Shown piece after piece: positions 9,235-16,147 of a stretch of 64,000 bases of DNA. The DNA comes from Arthrobacter sp. PvP023 (GTDB lineage Bacteria; Actinomycetota; Actinomycetes; Actinomycetales; Micrococcaceae), in contig NZ_JAFIBI010000001.1 of assembly GCF_017832975.1 (NCBI RefSeq), positions 1,798,001 to 1,862,000 on the forward strand, in the 5' to 3' direction. The stretch's first letter is position 1. Each line of letters starts with the position of its first letter. Made by a program: the position numbers and the translations under genes. The notes under the pieces were generated by a model that had not been told where the DNA came from, did no database searches, and worked only from the letters and a program-made list of their open reading frames with translations.

Positions 9235-9333
9235 CGATGCCGTCCTTCCAGGTCAGGAGGCCGTGACCGGAGGCCCCGGTGCGGGGCCAGCCATGGCTGT
9301 TCGGGCAATTACCCAATGTTTGGTCCCTGACGT

Positions 9334-9339
9334 TAGATT
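9334..9339 (+). promoter_or_regulatory. -10 box of galU, leaderless arrangement
   Basis: TAGATT begins 12 nt before the GTG of galU, in the same register as the guaA promoter; the bases around the two starts (AGTnC.GTGACTAC) are also alike. No Shine-Dalgarno is visible. Confidence 0.6.
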
Positions 9340-9345
9340 AGTCCA

Positions 9346-10251
9346 GTGACTACCACCAATACCTCCGTCCGCAAGGCTGTCATTCCTGCTGCCGGCCTCG
9401 GCACCCGGTTCCTCCCGGCAACCAAGGCCATGCCCAAGGAAATGCTGCCGGTCGTGGACAAGCCCGCGATCCAGTATGTCGTCGAAGAAGCCGTCAACGT
9501 GGGCCTCACCGACATCCTGATGATCACCGGCCGGAACAAGCGCGCCCTCGAAGACCACTTCGATCGGGTCCCTTCGCTGGAGGCCACCCTTGAAGCCAAG
9601 GGCGACACCGCCAAGCTCGAAGCGATCCAGGCCGCAAGCAACCTCGGCGACATCCACTATGTCCGCCAGGGCGACCCCATGGGCCTCGGCCACGCCGTGC
9701 TGCGCGCGAAGCAGCACGTCGGCTATGAGCCCTTTGCGGTTCTGCTTGGCGATGACCTCATCGACGCGCGCGACGAACTGCTCAGCAAGATGATCGAAGT
9801 GCAGGCCAAGACCGGTGGCTCCGTGGTGGCCCTCATTGAGGTGGAGCCTTCCCAGATCAGTGCCTATGGCTGCGCGGACATCGACGAGACCGACATGAAC
9901 GGCTTCGTGCGGATCCGGAAGCTCGTGGAAAAGCCGGACGCCGCGGAGGCGCCTTCCAACCTGGCCGTGATCGGCCGCTACGTCCTCCACCCCGCAGTCT
10001 TCGATGTTCTGGAACGCACCGAACCGGGCAGGGGCGGGGAAATCCAGCTGACGGACGCCCTCCAGGAACTTGCTGCAGGGGAGGGCGAAGGGTACGGCGT
10101 TTACGGCGTCGTGTTCCGCGGCCGCCGCTACGACACCGGCGACAAGCTCAGCTACCTCAAGGCCTGCGTCCAGCTGGCCTGCGACAGCGACGACCTCGGC
10201 CCCGGGCTGCGGGAGTGGCTGCCGGAATTCACCGCCTCCCTGGCCAAGTAA
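9346..10251 (+). CDS. galU: UTP-glucose-1-phosphate uridylyltransferase
   Basis: Makes UDP-glucose from UTP and glucose-1-phosphate for cell-envelope polysaccharide and glycogen-type pathways. At 301 residues it has normal length. The nucleotide-binding signature GLGTRFLPATKAMPKEMLP starts at residue 17, and LLGDDLID and VEKP sugar-binding motifs follow. GTG is used as start with a 12-nt-spaced -10 box. A GNAT gene begins 6 nt after the stop, so galU heads a short cluster with the acetyltransferase and probably the membrane protein at 11015. Confidence 0.97.
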   Translation: MTTTNTSVRKAVIPAAGLGTRFLPATKAMPKEMLPVVDKPAIQYVVEEAVNVGLTDILMITGRNKRALEDHFDRVPSLEATLEAKGDTAKLEAIQAASNLGDIHYVRQGDPMGLGHAVLRAKQHVGYEPFAVLLGDDLIDARDELLSKMIEVQAKTGGSVVALIEVEPSQISAYGCADIDETDMNGFVRIRKLVEKPDAAEAPSNLAVIGRYVLHPAVFDVLERTEPGRGGEIQLTDALQELAAGEGEGYGVYGVVFRGRRYDTGDKLSYLKACVQLACDSDDLGPGLREWLPEFTASLAK

Positions 10252-10257
10252 CGTCCC

Positions 10258-10875
10258 ATGCGGGGCAGCATCTGGCCGGTGACGCTGGAATGCGGCGACA
10301 TTGTTCTGCGCCCCATCCGTTACCGTGACCGCAAGGAATGGATGGCGGTCCGGTCCCGCAATTCCGAATGGCTGGCACCATGGGAGGCCTCGAACCCGGC
10401 TCCGGGAGGGGCGCTGCCGGACTACCGGCAAATGGTCAGGTCCCTCAACGCGCAGGCGGCTCAGGCCACGGCGTTGCCCTTTGTGATCGCGGAGCGCACG
10501 CCGGCCCGCCGTGACCCCGTCATCGTTGGGCAACTCACAGTGTCATCCATCATCTGGGGCTCGGCGATGATGGCGACGCTTGGATACTGGGTGGACCAGT
10601 CCTGTGCCGGCAGGGGGATCGCACCCACTGCCGTGGCGATGGCCACTGACTACTGCTTCGGGACCCTCGGGCTGCACCGGATGGAGATCAACATCAGGCC
10701 GGAAAACGGGCCCAGCCTCCGGGTGGTGGAAAAACTCGGATTCCGGGACGAAGGCTACCGGCCGCGTTTCCTGCATATCAACGGCGAATGGGCGGACCAC
10801 CGGTCCTTCGCCCTGACGTCCGAGGAAGTTCCCGAAGGGCTGCTGGCCAGGTGGCTGCGCAGCCGCCCGGCCTGA
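10258..10875 (+). CDS. GNAT acetyltransferase, RimJ/RimL type
   Basis: A 205-residue N-acetyltransferase of the RimJ/RimL group. The acetyl-CoA motif region reads YWVDQSCAGRGIAPTAVAMA and is followed by the LHRMEINIRPENGPSLRVVEKLGF segment typical for this subgroup. It starts 6 nt after galU with no own ribosome site visible, so it probably depends on galU transcription. In mycobacteria a RimJ-type gene also follows galU, with a moeA-like gene between; that intervening gene is absent here. The substrate is unknown. Confidence 0.9.
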   Translation: MRGSIWPVTLECGDIVLRPIRYRDRKEWMAVRSRNSEWLAPWEASNPAPGGALPDYRQMVRSLNAQAAQATALPFVIAERTPARRDPVIVGQLTVSSIIWGSAMMATLGYWVDQSCAGRGIAPTAVAMATDYCFGTLGLHRMEINIRPENGPSLRVVEKLGFRDEGYRPRFLHINGEWADHRSFALTSEEVPEGLLARWLRSRPA

Positions 10876-11014
10876 CCTGCAGACCGGCTCCCAGCCGTTC
10901 CCCGAGTTTGCATTGGTGTGTCTTTCGTCATAAATCCATTGATTTGCCACCTGCCCTGCGACACACCGGAGCTAATGCCAGAGCTGTCGGCCAATTGCTC
11001 ATACGGTTTTGATT

Positions 11015-11980
11015 GTGGACTTCCCCCTTAGCAGCTCAGTGATCCTTGTTGTCGCTGTTGCGCTCTGGATAGTGTGGGTGGCCCCTTATGTACTCAGGAA
11101 CCGCCGTCATCAGCTTCAGCCCGCAGCCGAGCTGATGGCCGAAATTAACTTTGCCGAACCCGCAGACCCCCAAGCCGGAAACGTCATGAAAATGGCCGCC
11201 CAGCAGGAGAAATCAATGGTAACCAAGCAGTCCACCGGATCCGCCCAGGGGTCCGTGACAACCGCAGCCGGCCCGGGGCCGGCGACGGCGCGACCGGGTG
11301 CACTGAGGATCCGATACGGACGATGCGCGATCGCACTCGTGGGGGTGGCAGCCCTGCTCACCGGGGTGGTGGCCGGTATCTTCCGTATTTTCGGGATGGG
11401 CTCATCCTGGTTGCCCGTCGGGTCCCTCCTCGCAGCTATTGCGGCCGTCGCTTTGCTGCGGAGGCTGGCGGTGCGTGACCGGCGAGCCAAAATGAACGCT
11501 GCATTCCGTGCGGCCATGACAGCCCCGGAGCGGCAGATGCGCGCGGCCGTGCCGCGTCCCAGCCGCGAACCGGCGGTGGATGCGCCGGATATCCCCCTCT
11601 TCGACGCCGAAGCGGGAAACAAACCTCAGGTGAAGCCGTTGACGGCGCAGGAACTGCGTGAAGCGGCCCTCGCCGAGGCGAAGGCATCCGGGGACACTGC
11701 GCTCCGCACTGCCACCGCCCCTGGCTCAGCCGCGGGCGCGGACTCCAGCTGGGAACCCGTCGACGTGCCTAAACCGACCTATGTGGAAGCTGCGAAGGCG
11801 GAACGTGCCGCTCCTGATCCGCTTGACCTTCCCGAAGCTCCGAAAGCTGTAGGCAAGCCGTCCCTCAAGCAGGGTCCCGCGGCGGCGCCGGCAGCCAGCG
11901 GTGCGGCCACCAAGCCCCTGACCAAGGCGCAGAGTGCCTTGAGCAACCTGGACGACGTATTGCAGCGCCGCCGGGCCTGA
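11015..11980 (+). CDS. Membrane protein resembling the divisome factor SepX/GlpR
   Basis: About 321 residues; GTG at 11015 (MDFPLSSS) or TTG at 11009 are both possible and neither has a clear ribosome site. One N-terminal transmembrane helix (VILVVAVALWIVWVAPYVL) is followed by a cytoplasmic linker, then two close helices (about 103-148) and a long Ala/Pro-rich C-terminal tail. The topology and the position after galU and a RimJ-type gene match mycobacterial Rv0996 and its relatives SepX (Streptomyces) and GlpR (Corynebacterium), which act in cell division. This link is by synteny and topology, not by a decisive motif. Confidence 0.6.
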   Translation: MDFPLSSSVILVVAVALWIVWVAPYVLRNRRHQLQPAAELMAEINFAEPADPQAGNVMKMAAQQEKSMVTKQSTGSAQGSVTTAAGPGPATARPGALRIRYGRCAIALVGVAALLTGVVAGIFRIFGMGSSWLPVGSLLAAIAAVALLRRLAVRDRRAKMNAAFRAAMTAPERQMRAAVPRPSREPAVDAPDIPLFDAEAGNKPQVKPLTAQELREAALAEAKASGDTALRTATAPGSAAGADSSWEPVDVPKPTYVEAAKAERAAPDPLDLPEAPKAVGKPSLKQGPAAAPAASGAATKPLTKAQSALSNLDDVLQRRRA

Positions 11981-11985
11981 GTCTG

Positions 11986-11991
11986 TAGCCT
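11986..11991 (+). promoter_or_regulatory. -10 box before the NAD(P)-binding gene
   Basis: TAGCCT starts 13 nt before the ATG at 11999. The GGAG at 11994-11997 is too close to the start to act as a ribosome site, so a leaderless mRNA is likely. Confidence 0.45.
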
Positions 11992-11998
11992 CTGGAGC

Positions 11999-12799
11999 AT
12001 GACCCGCATCTGTGTTGCCGGCGGCACCGGCCAGGTTGGCCGTGAGGTGGTACGCCAGGCCCTGCAGCTGGGCCACGAAGTTTCCGTTATCAGCCGCCAT
12101 CCGCCGGCCCCCGGGACCAAAGGGGCGGACGACGGCGCGGACTACTACAGCGGGGACGTCACCACCGGTGAAGGGCTGGCCGCCGCCCTGGCCGGTGCCG
12201 CCGTCGTGATTGACTGCCTCGAGGGCAGATCAGGACGGGCCCTCAAAGACTTTGCCGACGGCGGCGCCCGCCTCCTCAGCGCCGCGCACGCTGCGGGTGT
12301 CCGCAAAGCTGTCCTGCTGTCCATCATCAACTGCGACCAGGTGCCCCTGCGCTTCTACCGGTCGAAGGCGGATAAGGAACGCCGCTATGCGGCGTCTGCC
12401 CTGGAGACCGTCACGGTGCGCGCCACCCAGTTTCACAGCCTTTTGGTGCAGCTGTTCGCGGCCGGCGCGAAGGTGGGACTCGTCCCGGTAGTCAAGGGTG
12501 CACGGTTTCAGACCATCGCGCCTGGCGAGGCCGCCTCGGCACTGCTCGAAGCAGCCTTCGAAGAGCCCTCGCAGGAGCTGCACCGGCTTCGGACTGTGGG
12601 CGGGCCGGAAGTCAACGGAATGGCGGAACTGGCCGAAACCTGGAAGCGACTTAGCGGATCCCGTGGGCGCCTGGTCCGGTTACCCCTGCCCGGAGCCACC
12701 GGCAAATACCTGCGGGAAGGCGGAAACCTGGTCCCGGAGCACCGCTACGGAAGTGAGACATTCGAAGGCTGGCTGGCGAAGCGCGCCGATAGTTTGTAG
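11999..12799 (+). CDS. NAD(P)-binding, NmrA/SDR-like protein
   Basis: A 266-residue atypical short-chain dehydrogenase/NmrA-like protein. The N-terminus carries the Rossmann dinucleotide loop VAGGTGQVG, followed by an SxxR segment (ISRHPP) that fits NADP binding. There is no YxxxK catalytic pair in the usual place, as in NmrA-type sensors and sugar-nucleotide-like relatives; YRSKADKERRYAASAL may take its position. Substrate is unknown. The stop codon TAG at 12797 forms part of the putative -10 box of the downstream tRNA gene. Confidence 0.8.
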   Translation: MTRICVAGGTGQVGREVVRQALQLGHEVSVISRHPPAPGTKGADDGADYYSGDVTTGEGLAAALAGAAVVIDCLEGRSGRALKDFADGGARLLSAAHAAGVRKAVLLSIINCDQVPLRFYRSKADKERRYAASALETVTVRATQFHSLLVQLFAAGAKVGLVPVVKGARFQTIAPGEAASALLEAAFEEPSQELHRLRTVGGPEVNGMAELAETWKRLSGSRGRLVRLPLPGATGKYLREGGNLVPEHRYGSETFEGWLAKRADSL

Positions 12800-12802
12800 C
12801 CT
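12797..12802 (+). promoter_or_regulatory. Possible -10 box of tRNA-Ala, overlapping the upstream stop codon
   Basis: TAGCCT includes the TAG stop of the preceding gene and lies about 55 nt before the mature tRNA 5' end. The -35 region is unclear. Confidence 0.35.
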
Positions 12803-12857
12803 AGGGACACCGGTTTGCCTGTTCCAGGAGTTCCTCCGAAGGAATGGCAGCAGGCTG

Positions 12858-12930
12858 GGGGCTATAGCTCAGTTGGTAGAGCGCTTCGTTCGCATCGAAG
12901 AGGTCAGGGGTTCGAATCCCCTTAGCTCCA
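12858..12930 (+). tRNA. tRNA-Ala(CGC)
   Basis: A 73-nt cloverleaf folds cleanly. The acceptor stem GGGGCTA/TAGCTCC contains the G3:U70 pair that marks alanine tRNAs. The D stem is GCTC/GAGC, the anticodon stem CTTCG/CGAAG, the loop TTCGCAT with anticodon CGC at 12891-12893, and the T arm AGGGG-TTCGAAT-CCCCT. The discriminator base is A and CCA is not fully encoded (the genome continues CAC). Confidence 0.97.
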
Positions 12931-12937
12931 CAAAAAC

Positions 12938-12977
12938 AAGCTCCCTCATCCGGCGCCAGCGCCGGGTGGGGGAGCTT
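12938..12977 (+). terminator. Terminator after tRNA-Ala
   Basis: A long stem pairs 12938-12956 (AAGCTCCCTCATCCGGCGC) with 12959-12977, with one or two G-T pairs. The stem ends in CTTT and has only a weak T run, but its place just after the tRNA supports termination. Confidence 0.75.
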
Positions 12978-13035
12978 TCCCATTGCCGGCCCGGCACTGC
13001 GCACCCGTGAACCACCCCTCGAGAGGACAGCAGCA

Positions 13036-14628
13036 ATGAGCCTTGTCCGGCTGCAAGATGTCAGCGTGCGATTCGACAACACCCAGATACTGCGTGAGAG
13101 CTTCTTCCGCCTCGAACCGCGCGACAGGGTGGGCCTCATCGGGAAGAACGGTTCCGGCAAGACCACCATGCTGCAGCTGATCCTTGACCGGATCACCCCG
13201 GACTCCGGAACAGTCACAGTGGATCCGGGAACACGGATCGGCTACTTCTCCCAGTTCTCCGAGCTGAACGGCGAATCAACCATCAGCGACGTCCTGGACG
13301 GACTGTTCTCGGAGATCAAGGCCGTCGAAGCAGAACTGGCGTCCATAGACACTGCCATCGCCGGGGACCCTGCGGGTGCAGAACTTGACCGGTTGATCGC
13401 CCGCCAGGCCGAACTGTTCGAGGAGATGGACCGCCTCGACGGCTGGGACTACCCCCGGCGGATCGACAAGGTCCTGACGACGCTGGGCTTCAGCGACGCC
13501 CACCGGGTGTGCGCCATCGACGAACTGTCCGGCGGCTGGCGCAACCGGGCCGCCCTGGCAAAGATCCTCCTGGAAAACCCGGACGTGCTGCTCCTGGACG
13601 AGCCCACCAACTTCCTGGACGTTGCCGGCGTCGAATGGCTTGAGAGCTGGTTCCGTGACTTTAAGGGCGCCGCGATTATCGTCTCGCACGACCGGAAGTT
13701 CCTAGACGCCGTCGTCACCAGGATCATCGAAGTGGAGAACTTCCACCTGCACGAGTACCCCGGCAACTTTGGCGAATACATCGTGCAAAAGCAGTTCCGC
13801 CTCAAGTCCCTTGAGCAGCAGTTTGTGCATGAATCCGAACTGCTGGCGTTCGAGGCTGAAGGGATCGCCGACCGGCGTGAAGCCGCCAAGGCGGCGGGCC
13901 GGGGTCTCGGAAACCAGCTAGCCAAAATCAAGAAGTCCCGCACACCCCGTCCGGTGGACCAGATCGTCACCGAGATCTACGGCGGCCTGCACGTCAAGGA
14001 CGTCCTCTGCCGCGTCGAGGGGCTGGGTAAGTCGTACGGGGACAAGGCGCTGTTTACCGATCTTGGCTTCGAGATCAGGCGCGGCAACCGGATCGTGGTC
14101 CTGGGAGCCAACGGCAGCGGCAAGTCCACCCTGTTGAAGGTGCTGACCGGGGAAGAAGAGGCAGACGCCGGCGTCGTCTCCTGGGCGAAGGGGCCCGGCT
14201 TCGTCTCTTACAACCGGATGCTTGAGGAGCTCGACGACGCCGACACCGTTTCGCACGCAGTCAACGCGTTGCCGGACAGCCTGGCCTTTAGCGCCACCCG
14301 GAAGTCAGTCAACAGGTTCCTGGCGATGTTCCAGTTCTCCGAAGCGGACCTCAAGCAGAAAATCGGGAACCTCTCCGGCGGCCAGAAAGCGCGCGTGGCC
14401 ATGGCTCAGTGCCTGCTGTCCGGCGCCTCGGTCCTGCTGCTGGACGAGCCCACCAACCACCTCGACCTGTCCAGCACCCAGGTCATGGAGCGGGCGCTCA
14501 TGCACTTCCCTGGCGCCGTGGTGGTGGTCAGCCACGACAGGTTCTTCAGTGAGAAGATCGCCAACCGGTACCTGGTCTTCGGTGCCGATGCGGCCCTGCC
14601 CGGTGAGGTCGAGGTACGCGCCGCCTGA
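13036..14628 (+). CDS. ABC-F family ATP-binding protein
   Basis: A 530-residue soluble protein with two ABC ATPase modules and no transmembrane segment, so it belongs to the ABC-F group of ribosome-acting translation factors and antibiotic-protection proteins. Walker A loops are GKNGSGKTT (near residue 37) and GANGSGKST (near 357). Signature motifs are LSGGWR and LSGGQK, with Walker B LLLDEPTNFLD and LLLDEPTNHLD. A charged linker with AKIKKSRTP separates the halves. A ribosome site (AGAGGACAGCAGCA) precedes the ATG. Housekeeping EttA/Uup-like and resistance-type members cannot be told apart by eye. Confidence 0.92.
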   Translation: MSLVRLQDVSVRFDNTQILRESFFRLEPRDRVGLIGKNGSGKTTMLQLILDRITPDSGTVTVDPGTRIGYFSQFSELNGESTISDVLDGLFSEIKAVEAELASIDTAIAGDPAGAELDRLIARQAELFEEMDRLDGWDYPRRIDKVLTTLGFSDAHRVCAIDELSGGWRNRAALAKILLENPDVLLLDEPTNFLDVAGVEWLESWFRDFKGAAIIVSHDRKFLDAVVTRIIEVENFHLHEYPGNFGEYIVQKQFRLKSLEQQFVHESELLAFEAEGIADRREAAKAAGRGLGNQLAKIKKSRTPRPVDQIVTEIYGGLHVKDVLCRVEGLGKSYGDKALFTDLGFEIRRGNRIVVLGANGSGKSTLLKVLTGEEEADAGVVSWAKGPGFVSYNRMLEELDDADTVSHAVNALPDSLAFSATRKSVNRFLAMFQFSEADLKQKIGNLSGGQKARVAMAQCLLSGASVLLLDEPTNHLDLSSTQVMERALMHFPGAVVVVSHDRFFSEKIANRYLVFGADAALPGEVEVRAA

Positions 14629-14820
14629 CCGCTGACGCCTGGCCGCTGGCCGGGACCTGCCCGCCGGCATGCAATCTGCCTTGACGGCCGCACGCGGGGA
14701 GGAGCAGAGTTATGGTGCTGCGACTGGGGGGCAGATGTGTGATCTCCGGGAACCAGGTTCGTCACGGTTCCTCCACCACATCCGCGATATATCTTCAGGC
14801 AAATGATGAGGAGCACCCTC

Positions 14821-15660
14821 ATGCGCACAAGAATCCCCCCGCAGACCCCGGCCCGCACCGGAGACGGAATCCACTCAAGTTCCGCTCGCCGGCGCCGGCG
14901 GTTAGTGGCGCCGCTGCTGTCGATGATCTTCGCTGCAGTCCTTGCGGCAGCCTCGGCCGCTCCGGCCCACGCCGTCTACAACGGGAGCAGGGCGGACTCC
15001 GACGAGTACGCCTGGGCCGTCAGGGTGGAACTGGCCTACCCGGAAGGAATTGCTTCCTGCACCGGATCTTTGATCGCGGAAGACACCGTAGTCACGGCGG
15101 CGCACTGCATCCGCAACAACGGTCGCAGCCCGTCCGCCATCGCCGTGACATTCCACTACGGCCAGAAACGCTCCGAGTACACCATCGGCGTGGCGACGGC
15201 CGTTCCCATGCCGCACTACGACCCCGCCAGGATCAAAGACGACATAGCCTTGCTCTTCCTTGAATCGGCCGTGTCCGAGCCCACCATCGAGTTGGCGTCC
15301 ACGCCGGCTCCCGTCGGGGCAGAAGTCACCGTGGCCGGTTATGGCTGTACAGGCGACCCGTTCAACCCGGCGGCACAGTGCGATCCCGCGCCCCGGCTCG
15401 TGGAAACCCGGCTCACAGCAGTCCCCACGGAGGCGTGCCCGGATATCGCAGGGCCCTGGCAGTTCTGCACGTACTCACCGGATACGTCAGCGAACCGCGG
15501 CGACAGCGGCGGCCCTGTCATCTGGTTAGACCACGGTGAACAGAAGTTGGTCGGGGTGACGAATGCGATTGAACTGCCGCCCGCCCCTGCCTATCTCAAC
15601 CTGTCGGCGTCCGTCCCCTACGAACTGGACTGGATCAGGGCTACCGCCGGTTTGCGCTGA
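14821..15660 (+). CDS. Secreted trypsin-like (S1) serine protease
   Basis: A 279-residue precursor. ATG at 14821 is preferred to 14803 because GAGGAG lies 7 nt before it. The arginine-rich n-region (ARRRRRL), hydrophobic core and AAPAHA signal-peptidase site give an exported mature form starting near VYNGSR. The catalytic triad is His95 (TAAHC), Asp141 (KDDIAL) and Ser229 (RGDSGGP). Six cysteines (80/96, 176/187, 206/216) can form three disulfides, the first being the canonical one around the active His. The 3' end overlaps the convergent GerW-like gene by 20 nt. Confidence 0.92.
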   Translation: MRTRIPPQTPARTGDGIHSSSARRRRRLVAPLLSMIFAAVLAAASAAPAHAVYNGSRADSDEYAWAVRVELAYPEGIASCTGSLIAEDTVVTAAHCIRNNGRSPSAIAVTFHYGQKRSEYTIGVATAVPMPHYDPARIKDDIALLFLESAVSEPTIELASTPAPVGAEVTVAGYGCTGDPFNPAAQCDPAPRLVETRLTAVPTEACPDIAGPWQFCTYSPDTSANRGDSGGPVIWLDHGEQKLVGVTNAIELPPAPAYLNLSASVPYELDWIRATAGLR

Positions 15661-15991
15661 CCGTCTTGAGCACGCCGCGGACGGACATCCCTATGGCGCA
15701 CACCACCGGGACCAGCCCCGCGAGAACCGCTAATGTGTTGGCCCGGAACACCACCCTGCCTTGCCCGTTTGCCAGGTAGGCGCCGAGCGGGAGCACGAAG
15801 CCCCCGCCCCCGCCGCCTTCCGCGGACCCGTTGGCGCCCTCCGGACCGGAATCACCCCCGCCGCCGAAGCCGAAGGAGACCAGCGCCACGGGAATCAGCT
15901 CCTCGCCTCCGATCTGCACCGGAGCGCCGTAAGCCCGCGCCACACCCACGTTCCTGAACGTCTCCACGAGGGAGGAAAATGCGTCAGCCAT
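15641..15991 (-). CDS. GerW/YtfJ-like family protein
   Basis: A 116-residue protein resembling the GerW (YtfJ) family: an N-terminal helix followed by VQIGGEELIPVALVSFGFGGGGDS, a Gly-rich loop and a C-terminal hydrophobic helix (LAVLAGLVPVVCAIGMSV). Family members occur widely in non-sporulating actinobacteria, so a spore role should not be assumed. The last 20 nt overlap the end of the protease gene on the other strand. Confidence 0.75.
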   Translation of the reverse strand: MADAFSSLVETFRNVGVARAYGAPVQIGGEELIPVALVSFGFGGGGDSGPEGANGSAEGGGGGGFVLPLGAYLANGQGRVVFRANTLAVLAGLVPVVCAIGMSVRGVLKTVSANRR

Positions 15992-16104
15992 GGACCCACA
16001 CTAGGGACACGGGCGGGGCAGCGGAAGGGCCTTAGGACAGGTCCGGCACCGGAAAGCCCGGCCGTGGCCTGATGGCGGTGCGCGTGCCAGTATGTTGTGA
16101 ATCA

Positions 16105-16123
16105 GGGGCTGCCGGGAAGGCCC
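16105..16123 (+). promoter_or_regulatory. Possible rifamycin-associated element (RAE)
   Basis: GGGGCTGCCGGGAAGGCCC lies 25 nt before the phosphotransferase ATG. As I recall the 19-bp RAE placed before rifamycin-inactivating genes in actinomycetes (GGGGCTTGCGGCAAGGCCC), 16 of 19 positions agree. The region is GC-rich and the comparison is from memory, so it remains a candidate. Confidence 0.45.
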
Positions 16124-16147
16124 GGCCGGATAGGAGGCACCGCGGTC

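Noticed and set aside
16097..16147. GTG at 16097 as start of the Rph-like protein
   Set aside because: It has no ribosome site and adds 17 residues outside the family start; AGGAGG points to ATG 16148.
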